Assembly: GCA_023091665.1 (NCBI GenBank)
Contig: JALJCQ010000031.1
Coordinates: forward strand, 806,001 to 870,000
Reading direction: 5' to 3'
DNA: 64,000 nt
Source of the DNA: Pythium myriotylum
Taxonomy: Eukaryota; Oomycota; Peronosporomycetes; Pythiales; Pythiaceae
Part shown: in pieces, positions 9,958-19,567 of the stretch
Numbering within the stretch: position 1 is the stretch's first letter
Layout of the letters: every line of letters begins with the position of its first letter
Translations under genes and position numbers: made by a program
Notes under the pieces: generated by a model
Told to the model about the DNA's origin: nothing
What the model saw: only the letters and a program-made list of their open reading frames with translations
The model's database searches: none

Positions 9958-10704
9958 ATGTCGCTGCGCAACGTCGTCAAGCGGCGCGAGCACAAGGAGC
10001 GCGGGCAGCTGGGCGAGCGCAAGAAGCTCGGATTGCTGGAGAAGCACAAGGACTATGTGCAGCGCGCGCGCGACTACAACAAGAAGCAGTCGCGGCTCAA
10101 GACCCTCCAGGTCAAGGCCTCGTTCCGCAACCCGGACGAGTTCTACTTTAAGATGAACTCGACGCGCACCGAGGACGGCGTGCACGTGTCGGAGAACAAC
10201 CACGGCAAGCAGCTCACGGCCGAGGCGCTCAAGATCATGAAGACCCAGGACCTCGCGTACATACACATGAAGCGCGCCGTCGACTTGCGCAAGGCCGAGA
10301 AGCTCAACCGCGGGCTCCACTTTATCGACGCGCCCAAGAAGAACAAGCACACAGTGTTCGTGGAGGACACAGAGCAGATCAAGAAGTTTGATGTGGCTGA
10401 GCACTTTGACACGGTGCCCGAGCTCGCGGATCGAGCTTTCAACCGACTGAGAAAGGAGACCCTCGCGACTGCCAACATCCAGGCGACGACGGATAAGAAG
10501 CAGTTGCGCGCACTGACCAAAGAGCGCGATGCTGTCTACCGCGAGCTGAATGAGCGTCTGATACGCGCGGGCAAGCTGCAGAAGATGAGCGAGCGTCTGG
10601 ACCTGGAGCGCAAGCTGCAGGCCAAGGGCAAGAAGCGCAAGATCCGTGACGCCGAGGGCGGGGCTCCGCCCGTGTACGTGTGGAAAAAGGAGCGTCAAAA
10701 GTAG
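9958..10704 (+). CDS. UTP11: U3 snoRNP-associated protein UTP11
   Basis: A 248-aa nucleolar protein of the small-subunit processome, needed for early 18S rRNA maturation. The family start is clear (MSLRNVVKRREHKERGQL), followed by KHKDYVQRARDYNKKQ, FRNPDEFYFKM and LAYIHMKRAVDLRKAEKL. The sequence is highly basic with coiled-coil character at both ends. Length fits the family (about 250 aa) and no intron is needed. It is transcribed towards the carrier gene on the opposite strand; the stop codons are about 90 bp apart. Confidence 0.95.
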   Translation: MSLRNVVKRREHKERGQLGERKKLGLLEKHKDYVQRARDYNKKQSRLKTLQVKASFRNPDEFYFKMNSTRTEDGVHVSENNHGKQLTAEALKIMKTQDLAYIHMKRAVDLRKAEKLNRGLHFIDAPKKNKHTVFVEDTEQIKKFDVAEHFDTVPELADRAFNRLRKETLATANIQATTDKKQLRALTKERDAVYRELNERLIRAGKLQKMSERLDLERKLQAKGKKRKIRDAEGGAPPVYVWKKERQK

Positions 10705-10790
10705 AGATCAAACGACAAAAGGAAGGCACGTCTCGCAAATCTATACACATACAATTTTATTTGTACGGCATTCAAGTTTTATTGGATTGC

Positions 10791-11999
10791 TCACGCTTTC
10801 GAGGCGACCGATTTGGCCGCCGAAGCAACACGGTCCCGGCGCAGCGCGTAAAGCACGCGCATCGTGTACATATAGATCTGCTCCTTGGTCATGAGCAGCA
10901 ACGCGCTCTTGAGCACCGTGTTGAAGAGCTGCGCCGAGCATCCCTTGAAGTAGCCTGGCAGACCCTCACGGAGTCCGATATTCGCCAAGACCTCGACCAT
11001 CGAGTTGCCGAGGCTCGGGCTTTCGTTGTGGTGCTTGTGGTGCTCGCCGTTCTGAGCCTCTGCATTTTCGATCTGCTTCTTCTGTGCTTGCATCAGCACC
11101 TTCGCGCGGATCACCGGGTACGTGATCACTGTCGCGATTGCCTTGGCGATGGCCGCGATCACAAACGCCTCAAACATCGTGAGCTTGGCCAGTCGCTTGG
11201 TGACGTCACCGCCTGTGCGGATGGTCTTCCACTCCTGCGTGCGCAGCTTGAGTTTGTCGAACACCGTAAAGTTGATCGACGGGTTGCTGACGAGCACAAG
11301 CGACGGGATGTAGCCCTTCCAGAACGCGAGCAGCCCTCCCTCGGCGTAGATCTCGTGGATGAGCTCGAGCATAGACTTGTGGGTCTTCTCGCCCTTGGGC
11401 TTTTTCTCGGGCTCATCGCTATCGCTGTCGCTCTCACTCTCATCCGACGTGATCTGCGCGCGCGTGTTGATCATCTCAAGCGGCAGCGTCATCGACATGT
11501 TGAGTGCGCCGGCGAGCGCCGCGACGATCAGGTTCATGCCGGTCGTGATGGTCTTGCCCGAGCGCTTCTCGGCCGCCGACTTGAGGAACGAGTACCAGTA
11601 AAAGTACGCAAAGCTCGCGATGAGCGTGTGCGCCATCTTGGAGCTCAATCCGGCGAAGAGCCCTTCGAGGCCTTCGTCGCGGTAGATCGACCACACGAGC
11701 GCAAACATGTTGGTCGGCTTCTTCTGATGATGGTGGTGATGGTGATGATGGCCATGGCTCTGCTCGCCGTCTTTCTTCTGCTCCGAGACGGCGACTTGCT
11801 GGCGCGTCTTGACCACGTCCAGCGGGTACAGCAGCACGGCCGCGAAGAGCGAGCCCACGGCGCCGGCCTGGCAGCCCACGCGAATGGCCACGTCAGCACC
11901 ACGTCAGCTCAAGTGAGACCGTCGCACACGCGTACTTACCGAGGCGTCGACAAAGGCCTTGAAGGCGGCGTTGTTCGCGGGTTTGGTCACGGTCACCAT
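10791..11999 (-). CDS. Mitochondrial carrier family protein, peroxisomal adenine-nucleotide-carrier-like (two exons)
   Basis: Exons 11999-11940 and 11867-10791 join across a 72-bp intron. The acceptor after CTGCCAG puts VDAS directly before AGAVGSLFAAVLLYPLDVV, and CTGAC branch-like sites lie upstream of it. The product is about 378 aa with three repeats. Signature helices are visible: YPLDVVKTR (repeat 1), LPLEMINTR (repeat 2) and the weaker YPVIRAKVL (repeat 3). Two insertions are unusual: a His-rich tract (HHHHHHHH) between helices 1 and 2, and an acidic Ser/Asp/Glu tract before repeat 2. Overall pattern is closest to the SLC25A17/peroxisomal ATP carrier group; substrate assignment is inference. 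Confidence 0.85.
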
Positions 12000-13461
12000 G
12001 GCGCGGGCGGTCGGACTATGTGGCGCGTCGCAAGAGTGGATCTGGCGAGCAAACACCCGCCGAGAAGGAAGGACGAGGAGGAGGAGAATGATACGCAAAC
12101 CATTTAGCACGGGGGTTCCGAAGGGGCAAGACAGGGGGGGAGAATGGGGAGACATGGCGTGGACCACGTAGAATCAGAGTGTGTACGCCACATTATTTGC
12201 GAAACACAGAGCCGTACATGGCTACATTTGACACATGTCACATGTCATCGTTGGAAAGCTGGATTGGTATGTCTTTGATGATCATGTGAGACATCGGGCT
12301 TGAGCGTCTGCGAAATGCGATGCGTGGTGGAGAGATCTGCGTTATCAGGTTGGGTGGTGGAGAGGCAAGCGATGGGAGATCGGGGTCCTGCTCATGCACT
12401 CCAGTAGGCGTCGGAGGGCTCACAAAGTCTTGACGGGAGCTTCATCAGAGAAAAGCGGGTGACCAAGGATTCCCCAGGGACGTGCAAATGTACATGTGCG
12501 GATTGTTTAGTTCAATGCGCTCAATCCGTACAACCTGAATAGCGTTGGCAGTCTCGAGCTGATGTGTTTGCGTTTATATTTTTTTCTGTGCAATGGAATG
12601 TCGAGGAACCCTGCAAGGAACCGGACCGATTCAGCCCTAGGGACTCGTGTAAACCACACAAGTTCGGCGAATATGGCGTCTGTCGTCTTGGATTCCTAGA
12701 CAAAAATCATACATTGTCAATAGAATCTGTAGGTGTTGATAGCACCTGCGAGTACTAAAGGTACCAGTCTCCGTTTCCTCGACTTGTCTACTCGCAAAGC
12801 CTTCCAGGTCTGTGATGTCAACTGCCCCGCCGCTTTTGCATTCGGAATAGCAATGACTCGGCCGGTAGGAAAGCCTCAATTGCGACTTCGGTTCCAAGTG
12901 CGACGACAGCTGTGCCCGCACCAAGCTCTATCTACTAGGACAGTCTCAACACTCCCAAGCGCTGCTCCACCGACCATGTTTACGTTTGCCTTGATATAGC
13001 TATAAGGACTCACACAGTTGAACTCAATAGGCTTCACTTGCATCATCATCATTTGCCTTGATGCTCTTCGCAGGCGTGACTACTGTTCTCGCGCTCCAAT
13101 CTTTGCCAGTCGTAGAATGGAAGTACACGTACTACTCGTTTGGAGTTTATGGACAGACAAGGTCGCTCCTTCTTGCTCTCTACCAAGGAGCGCCCCCACT
13201 TTGCAAAAATATGCTTTGTGTACAATATTCTCTCGACAGAAATGAATTGGGAGGATTCACTTCGTTGAGCTCCTTTACTGCGACCTCATATATCACACAG
13301 ATTTCAAAGCGTCTGGAAGAAGGACCGTCAAATCGTCGGGAATACACTCTGGCTGACTGCTGGACGAGCCTTGTACAGTAACGATCGCTTGATCTGCAGG
13401 CTGGCAACTTGATGATGATGAAAATTCAAGTCAAATAGTGAACGGCTATTGCTACATACGC

Positions 13462-13500
13462 GAGGCGGGGGGAGGTTTCGGCGAAACCTCCCCCCGCCTC
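13462..13500. repeat. 18-bp perfect palindrome, 3-nt loop
   Basis: Arms 13462-13479 and 13483-13500 are exact reverse complements around GGC. It is very G+C rich and abuts the next palindrome. Confidence 0.93.
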
Positions 13501-13530
13501 TCGCGTGTCGGACATGTCCGACGCGGGAGA
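13499..13530. repeat. Imperfect 32-nt palindrome with perfect 16-nt core
   Basis: The core 13507-13522 is self-complementary with no loop. The outer parts pair with two mismatches. It begins where the preceding palindrome ends. Confidence 0.88.
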
Positions 13531-13812
13531 ACCGCGATTGAGGCATTGGATGCAAAATTGACCAGTACACTGTAAATTACAGTCGCAGTCTGCTGGAACT
13601 CCAACAACAGTCTGTGATTCGAGTTCCACTGAATTCTTGTGGTGCGGATCTCGTTTCAGATTGTATGATGGCGCACTCATTTGGATTGATTCAGACGTAA
13701 TACGTCCGCATCCATGGGACCAAATAATTGGTCGATTCTGCTTGCAGTGGTCATCATCGAAACCTCAAGGTGCCACATGATTCAACAACGCTGGAGTGGT
13801 ACCTTGTGTAGA

Positions 13813-13835
13813 ACCCGTCTCAACTTGAGACGGGT
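13813..13835. repeat. 11-bp palindrome, 1-nt loop
   Basis: Arms 13813-13823 and 13825-13835 pair perfectly around a single C. The centre reads AACTT, as in the two palindromes at 36.7 kb. Confidence 0.9.
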
Positions 13836-13905
13836 CATCTTTCGACCCACCGTAGTTGCCGTGAGTAGGTGGCATCGATTCACTTCTCGCAGCGTTTGTT
13901 TTTAA

Positions 13906-13925
13906 GAGTGCAAGTCCTTGCACTC
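13906..13925. repeat. 9-bp palindrome, 2-nt loop
   Basis: Arms 13906-13914 and 13917-13925 pair around TC. It lies 70 bp from the preceding palindrome. Confidence 0.8.
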
Positions 13926-14240
13926 CTCGGTCGAAAGATAGCCTCCAACGTCGACACCGATCAAGTTGTTCAGCCTCTTTTCTCGCGATTATCCAAAAAC
14001 GTCTCAGTGCCTGTCTGTTCGACGTTTCGGCATCGTGAGAATGCCTCGTCGGGCAACAAGAAGAGATACATCAGAATGATGGGGGATGCGCACGTAGATG
14101 GCTGCCCTCACATTTGGTCAGGCTTCTGATTTCAGCGAATGCATCCACTGGATTTTTGTTTCCCAATTGGACTCCGACCCTGGTCCTCCTGTTCACTCAT
14201 TCAGCGAATCGCCCTCAAAACCACAAGCTCCACCATTGCC

Positions 14241-14987
14241 ATGCGAGTTCTCGGAATCGGTGCTGCGGCGTTTGCTCTGATCGAGCCCACGTCGACAGTC
14301 AATTGCACCCAAGATCAGATCGCGACTAGTAACGATCTCTCCAACGCGGTTCCCCTCAAATGCAACCTGCAGCTGCCTGTGTTTGAAGTCTGTGACGATG
14401 ACTGCCTCGCCAGTTACAAGGCTAGGATGGAGAAATCGCCCAACTGCACAATCGACGGATACCATACGACGACACTCCAGGATGCCACGGAGGACTACGA
14501 GAGTTGCCAGCGAGTGTATGGTCTCACAGTCGACAAGTACATGCCTCAGCTCTCCAAAGGCACGCTAACTAAATGCACCACGGAACAAGATGATGCATGG
14601 TACGCGAAGCACGGTATTGGCTCGGCCTACGCCGAGTGCTGGTCGCACGCTTCACCGTCGAGCGGCTGTTCCGACTCGTGCCTCTCGATAATCGAGCAGG
14701 GCGTCTCGGACGCGCCGGTCTGTGCGGACATTAGCGGCTACTGGTACGGAGAAGCTCAAAAGGAGAAGCTTGTGCGCTGTCTGAATGCCCGCAAGGAACC
14801 GCTAAACTACAACCTCGTGCTCAACACCGTCGTCAACGCTGACGGCTCCAAGACCGTGGGAGGAAAGGGCAGTACCAACGGCGGAGATTCTAGTGCAAGC
14901 ACTCCAAGTGCAAAGTCGGATACCTCGATGGCCTTGAGGATGGCCCCCGGCGCAGCTTTTGCTTTACTCGTCGCGATGCTCGTGTAG
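14241..14987 (+). CDS. Secreted 12-cysteine protein with two six-cysteine modules, GPI-type tail (copy A)
   Basis: 248 aa. The start at 14241 gives a short signal peptide (MRVLGIGAAAFALIEP) ending just before the first cysteine and aligns with the copy at 35 kb; an in-frame Met at 14139 is less likely. Two modules follow with cysteine spacing 18-9-3-13-19 and 20-9-3-13-18, so the protein is an internal duplication. A Ser/Thr-rich stalk and a hydrophobic C-terminus (FALLVAMLV) without a charged end fit a GPI signal. The later part of the module (C-3-C-13-C-18/19-C) recalls the spacing of elicitin domains, but the first intervals are shorter, so relation to elicitins is only a suggestion. Probably cell-surface; function unknown. 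Confidence 0.82.
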   Translation: MRVLGIGAAAFALIEPTSTVNCTQDQIATSNDLSNAVPLKCNLQLPVFEVCDDDCLASYKARMEKSPNCTIDGYHTTTLQDATEDYESCQRVYGLTVDKYMPQLSKGTLTKCTTEQDDAWYAKHGIGSAYAECWSHASPSSGCSDSCLSIIEQGVSDAPVCADISGYWYGEAQKEKLVRCLNARKEPLNYNLVLNTVVNADGSKTVGGKGSTNGGDSSASTPSAKSDTSMALRMAPGAAFALLVAMLV

Positions 14988-15689
14988 GAGAAGTTCAGAA
15001 ATGACACAAGAAGCTCCACGCTAAAAGGCAGACAATAACTACACGAAGATAGTTCGAGATATTGTCGAAAACCACTCGTGAGGTGTCCCTCACTCATCGT
15101 CCCCAAGGGAGGGCTTACTGCGCAGAGGATGAACAATCAACCAGGCATGAGATTACTAACAACTCAACAGAGAAGTTGACCTGGTAGACTCTCCCATGTC
15201 AACTTCTTTCTAGAAACTCTCCCGGAGAGTCTCTTGGGAGAACCAAGGGCGAGACGAACCGATCCATATGAGGTCAGCGTTGGGTGCGCGTGTGACTTGG
15301 TATCCTGCTTTCCATCGCAGATAATCGCGAGGTCACGAGGATGGGACGAACATGCGGTTTGTGGCGACCTCACATATCATGCATGTAAAAATCTACGCAC
15401 TCGTCGTCATGTCGCCACGTGGTTTTGCCCATCGCTCGGCTTTTTCAAAGCGAACTGTTCGGTAGGAAACGCTGAATCAGAGGATGGTAGCAGATACAGG
15501 CCATCAGACCACTTTACCCATAATTGAGTCCAGAGAGTTCGGACAACAAGCATCTATGACGTCTCCCAGAGGGACGTGAACACGAATGGTACCGGCGGTG
15601 GCTCAGTGGAAGAGATCGATTAGTTAGTTGTCACACAACAATTTCCGTTGTACTTGCCACTTCCTTCTCTCCAGAACAAAGTATCAATC
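14988..15689. other. Spacer between two 12-cysteine genes
   Basis: No gene is recognised. A 10-bp inverted repeat with a 17-nt loop (15171-15180 with 15198-15207) and a weaker 7-bp one (15216-15230) are present. Confidence 0.4.
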
Positions 15690-16418
15690 ATGCTCAAGAT
15701 CCGTCTCTCCACTCTCGCGTTTGCGCTTATGTTAGTCGACGTCTCCATTGTTCTTGCTTGCACGAAGGAGCAGAATTCGGAGGTCGTCAAGGCCATCTCG
15801 GCCGTACCTGCCAAGTGCACGATCCAGAGGCAGTTTCAAGTCTGCGACGACGACTGTCTCGCCGGCTACAGGACGAGAAAGGAGAAGTCTCCCATCTGCG
15901 TGCTGCCCGGATCGTCGACGACCACGCTTGAGGATGCCACAAAAGCTTATGAGGATTGCAAGAAAGACCGCGGAGGCAGTACTGATGACAAGTACATGCC
16001 TCAGGGCTCCTTAGGCGCGCTGCCAAAATGCACCGAACAGCAAGATGACGAGTGGGACGGTAAGTACGGCAGCGTTGGCGCAGCTTTCCGAGTGTGCTGG
16101 TCGAATGCATCCCCGTCGAAGGGCTGTTCGGATGAGTGTCTCAAGACCATCGAAGAAGGCATATCAGCTGCGCCCGCGTGTGCAGACTCGAGTGGCTACT
16201 GGTACGGAGAAGGAGAGAAGTATTACCTTGTACGATGCCTCCGAGCGCGCAAAGATAAGCTTGAGAACAATATGGTGCTCAACACTGTCATCAATGCTGA
16301 CGGTAGCAAGACCACCGGTGTGAAGCCAACGATATCTCTCGATTCGTCCTCTACGAGAAACTCGATTGCTGTCGGATCCGTGGGCTTGGTAGTGACCGCG
16401 GTAGCGTGTGTGCTATAG
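15690..16418 (+). CDS. Secreted 12-cysteine protein with two six-cysteine modules, GPI-type tail (copy B)
   Basis: 242 aa, a tandem paralogue of the gene at 14241-14987. Signal peptide MLKIRLSTLAFALMLVDVSIV is followed by module 1 (spacing 18-8-3-13-19) and module 2 (21-9-3-13-18). Conserved islands shared by all copies are QVCDDDCLA, DKYMPQ, SGYWYGE and LVRC. The C-terminus is hydrophobic (VGSVGLVVTAVACVL), again GPI-like, with one extra Cys in the tail. The start chosen is the Met directly before the signal peptide at 15690; an in-frame Met at 15648 lies in probable leader. Expected at the cell surface or wall; role unknown. Confidence 0.82.
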   Translation: MLKIRLSTLAFALMLVDVSIVLACTKEQNSEVVKAISAVPAKCTIQRQFQVCDDDCLAGYRTRKEKSPICVLPGSSTTTLEDATKAYEDCKKDRGGSTDDKYMPQGSLGALPKCTEQQDDEWDGKYGSVGAAFRVCWSNASPSKGCSDECLKTIEEGISAAPACADSSGYWYGEGEKYYLVRCLRARKDKLENNMVLNTVINADGSKTTGVKPTISLDSSSTRNSIAVGSVGLVVTAVACVL

Positions 16419-16924
16419 GTGAGAAGATTGCCGAGAAAGCAGTAGTTTCCGCATTCGTGGCCAAGAGTAGTCCAAGTACTTTCAAACTTTCAACCTCGAG
16501 CTCAAGTGACCACCACTCTTCGGACCAAGGCCTCGGCTCTGGCTCCCAGCCACCAGCTGCCACGTGGCCGATGAAAGTCGCCCTGCATACGGAAACCAAG
16601 TGTAGTGGCGGCCACGACGGCAGCTGGTGGCAAGCCCGACGTGGGAAGAGCATGGAAGCGAACGCGAGCAAGAGAGCATCATTCATTATGATTATGGACA
16701 CAGCTCTCACGAGCCATGTCCGTCATCCCACAGACAGGATCTGCCATGAAGACCTGCCTCAGCTCGCCGCCTCCGATTTACAGCCCTGGCTAGCCAGCCA
16801 GGTTGACCCACGGTAAGACCAGGATAGCATCAGAGCTCCAGCTATTAGGGTACATTTATTGCGCTCAATAGACTTCATCTTCATCATCATCATGATTATT
16901 GTCTGCTAATACTGTCTCCCATCG
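16419..16924. other. Intergenic region, nothing recognised
   Basis: This contains the 3' ends of two convergent genes. An ATC/ATG-rich stretch near 16.87-16.9 kb is simple sequence. Confidence 0.4.
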
Positions 16925-17521
16925 TTACTTCAGTAGCCGCAAGTCGTCGACGCCACGTAGCAAGAAGTTGGAGACCGCCACGGGTACCGACACTTGGCCC
17001 TCGCAGTAGTACTCGGTGTTTGTCGGCGCAACGCACGCGCCCATAATAAATCTGTTGAGTCGATCCTCGATCGTCTTGTGGATCTTGACGGCACTCGTGA
17101 ACAGCCGATCGCTGCCAGTTGGTAATGGTGGCAGCACCTTGTACTGCTCACACATTGCACACTGGGGCAGACCAGTCACCGACGCACGTGGGTGCAATCG
17201 ACAAGCCTCGAGTATCTCGCTCTGTAGTGATGCGACTTGGTCAGCCGAGCGCTTGATGTCAAAAGTGACCTTGCTGTCTTCGTTGGTACGCGAGGAGACC
17301 GTGACACGGATCGTGAATTCTTTCTTAGAGCCGCCAGTGACAGTAACCCCGTCGACGCGAGAGACGAACTCGCGGCAGTCCTTGGTGAATTGGGAGAGCG
17401 GCTCGGCGGGCAACAGCGGGTGGCCACGTGACCTCGGCATAGGAGCATAATGCCCACCACCCAGTCCACTGCTGACCATCTCCCAGCTATCGGGGACGAA
17501 GATGTCGGTCCACGCAGACAT
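16925..17521 (-). CDS. PX-like small protein, divergent member
   Basis: About 198 aa from Met at 17521 (MSAWTDIFVPDSWE); an upstream in-frame Met at 17656 would add 45 residues that the paralogues lack. It aligns with the two genes at 18.0 and 18.8 kb through VTVTGGSKKEFTIRVTV, the C-x2-C element (CAMCEQYK) and the end CEGQVSVPVAVSNFLLRGVDD. The beta-strand pattern, central helix and terminal FL resemble a Phox-homology (PX) fold, but the basic RRY-type phosphoinositide motif is not obvious. The PX assignment is therefore inference. It is divergently transcribed from its two paralogues. Confidence 0.65.
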   Translation of the reverse strand: MSAWTDIFVPDSWEMVSSGLGGGHYAPMPRSRGHPLLPAEPLSQFTKDCREFVSRVDGVTVTGGSKKEFTIRVTVSSRTNEDSKVTFDIKRSADQVASLQSEILEACRLHPRASVTGLPQCAMCEQYKVLPPLPTGSDRLFTSAVKIHKTIEDRLNRFIMGACVAPTNTEYYCEGQVSVPVAVSNFLLRGVDDLRLLK

Positions 17522-18003
17522 GTTGGTAGAAGCTGGAAAGTTGGGAAATGGCACGACACCAAGATGGAGCTCACTGTGCCATGGAGAAGAACCTACCAAA
17601 GCAGTACCGGTGCTGTACGCTGCATGAATCCTATCCATGTCACCAGTGATGGGCACATGTGTCCAACGCAGGATAAAATCTCACCTTGATTTTTGGGTCG
17701 GCCGATGGGTACATGAAGGGCCATCTGTGACGCCGCAGATCAAACACAATACCTCTTCAAAAAGGCGCGGACATTTCTTGAAATGTTTGAAAGAATACTA
17801 AACGTTTGCTGATATGAATTAGAATACCCGTCAAAAATATTTGGATGCGAAAACGTTAGACACTCCCACCCACGACAGGTCGTTGGGCAGTGTGGATCAA
17901 GGAAAGTCGAGTCACAACGGTACAGCAACTGCCCGACTCAGCGACTCGAGAACACCTCGTCAGCACAGCCTCACTTTCGCATTGACCCCCTCGAAATCTC
18001 ACC

Positions 18004-18570
18004 ATGGACTCCATCAATCCAGTCGGCCTCGTCTGGTCGATGTGCGCTGATGACCCAATGTTCCGGAAGCACGCTTTCCGACCAGCCGACCCACTCGCCG
18101 ACCACGTCGTAGCAAGCCTCGCCTTCCTCAAGCGCGTGGCAAGCGTCAAGCTCACGGCTGGCGACAAGAAAACGTTCGAGTTCACGGTCAAGCTCAACGC
18201 CGACCCGGACGACCCCGAGTCCAAGCCGTCGACGTTCACCATCACGCGCACCGCTGACGAAATTGACCGCACGTCCAAGATCGTGCAAGACGCGTGCTGT
18301 CGCCACTTTGACCTCCGCAAATACAGCGTGCCGCCGTGCCAACTCTGTGAGCCATTCAAGGAAAAGGTCGAGCTACCGGTGAAGATGGCGGACCGCCTTC
18401 TCCACAGCGAGCACGGGATCCAGAAGATCTTTGAAGAGCGCGTGGTGAAACTCGTCGAGGGATCAATCGTTCCTCCGACGAATGAGAAGCTGTTTTGTGA
18501 GGGTGTCACGAGGTTTCCACCAGCCGTGACCAAGTTTCTACTTGCCGGTGTCGACCAAACCAAGCTGTAA
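18004..18570 (+). CDS. PX-like small protein, copy 1 of the tandem pair
   Basis: 188 aa. Start MDSINPVGLVWSMC gives the same N-terminal layout as the next gene. It consists of one predicted alpha/beta domain: PLADHVVASLAFLKRVASV, a beta strand pair (KKTFEFTVKL, STFTITRTA), a helix (EIDRTSKIVQDACCRHF), the C-x2-C element CQLCEPFK, and the ending RFPPAVTKFLLAGVDQTKL. The last helix plus FL is PX-like, and the same strand and helix order precedes the RING finger in the genes at 43.7 and 44.9 kb. No signal peptide or membrane segment is seen. Function is unknown; membrane lipid or protein binding is plausible. Confidence 0.75.
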   Translation: MDSINPVGLVWSMCADDPMFRKHAFRPADPLADHVVASLAFLKRVASVKLTAGDKKTFEFTVKLNADPDDPESKPSTFTITRTADEIDRTSKIVQDACCRHFDLRKYSVPPCQLCEPFKEKVELPVKMADRLLHSEHGIQKIFEERVVKLVEGSIVPPTNEKLFCEGVTRFPPAVTKFLLAGVDQTKL

Positions 18571-18841
18571 TCCATCCCTCTAATACACTTGCAATTTGAC
18601 AGTAGAGACAAAATTAAGAGAGTTCTGTTGGGAAATCGGCGACAACTCTCTCTCTCTCTCTCTTCTCAGACTCGAGATTCTTCACGTGAAGTGTGGCATG
18701 GCCCCCTTCTTTTTTGGGTTCTTCGAAAAAAATCAGCTGGTTCTTCTATGCACCACCACCCATTTCTAACCGGTAAGGTACTGGTTCCTGCTGATCTACA
18801 CTCGAATATCGGAGGCCGTCAGTTGACAACTTGTCGTATCG

Positions 18842-19405
18842 ATGGACTTGGACTTCCCAGTAACCCCAGCCGTGGCTGGCCACTCGGGACTCGTCTCTCG
18901 CAAGCAGGCGTTCCGGTCAGCCGAGCCACTCGCTGACCACGTAGTTGCAAGCCTCGCATTCCTCCGACGCGTCGCGAGTATCTCGCTCACAGGCGGCGAC
19001 AAGAAGACCTTCGAGTTCACTGTCCACCTCACTGCCGACCCAAGCGACTGGCTTTCGCGGCCTTCATCCTATGCTATCACACGGACTGCTGCGGAGATTG
19101 ACCTCTTATCAAGGATCGTTCAGGACGCGTGCTGTTGCCATTACGATCTCAGCAAGTATGACGTCCCAAAGTGCCAGTTGTGCGAGCCGTTCAAGACCAA
19201 AGTCGTGCTACCAGTAAGCACGAAAGACCGCGTGCTGAAAAGTCGGGAGGCAATCCAACGAACCTTCGAAAAGCGCGTTATGGCGCTCGTGGCCGGTGCA
19301 GTCGTGCCGCCGACAAACGCGGACTTGTTCTGCGAAGGCGTCACGAGGTTTCCTGCGGCAGTGACGAAGTTCCTCTTATCTGGCGTCGACCAGACCCGCT
19401 TGTGA
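18842..19405 (+). CDS. PX-like small protein, copy 2 of the tandem pair
   Basis: 187 aa, strongly similar to the gene 270 bp upstream over its whole length (shared PLADHVVASLAFL, GDKKTFEFTV, CQLCEPFK, FCEGVTRFP.AVTKFLL). It is clearly a tandem duplicate, with the first 20 residues divergent. Both copies end in GVDQT(K/R)L. Intact frame and conserved core suggest it is functional. The spacer before it holds a (CT)n microsatellite at about 18640-18662. Confidence 0.75.
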   Translation: MDLDFPVTPAVAGHSGLVSRKQAFRSAEPLADHVVASLAFLRRVASISLTGGDKKTFEFTVHLTADPSDWLSRPSSYAITRTAAEIDLLSRIVQDACCCHYDLSKYDVPKCQLCEPFKTKVVLPVSTKDRVLKSREAIQRTFEKRVMALVAGAVVPPTNADLFCEGVTRFPAAVTKFLLSGVDQTRL

Positions 19406-19567
19406 CGCGTCGTGGGCTTCACCGAAACGGATTCTTTACTCAGCACCGGAAGAAACCGAGATTACCCCTTGCATGTGGATCAAACCGCTACATCCGTCAT
19501 TAACTCGCCGAAGGACTTTATAATCGAACGTCACTTTTGCTCCAAACCTGCTCCCGTTCACTGGGTG

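Larger units (their letters stand above)
12000..14240. other. Gene-poor interval rich in palindromes
   Basis: No open frame here shows a domain or a paralogue in the window. The stretch holds the abutting palindromes near 13.5 kb and two more at 13.8-13.9 kb. The last 200 bp should hold the promoter of the first 12-cysteine gene. Confidence 0.5.

Noticed and set aside
10680..12107. 475-codon plus-strand open frame
   Set aside because: It is antisense to the carrier gene, of repetitive Arg/Leu/Val/His composition typical of shadows of G+C-rich codons, with no domain.
15171..15230. Weak inverted repeats between two 12-cysteine genes
   Set aside because: Arms of 7-10 bp with a long loop in one case; not distinct enough from chance to join the palindrome class.
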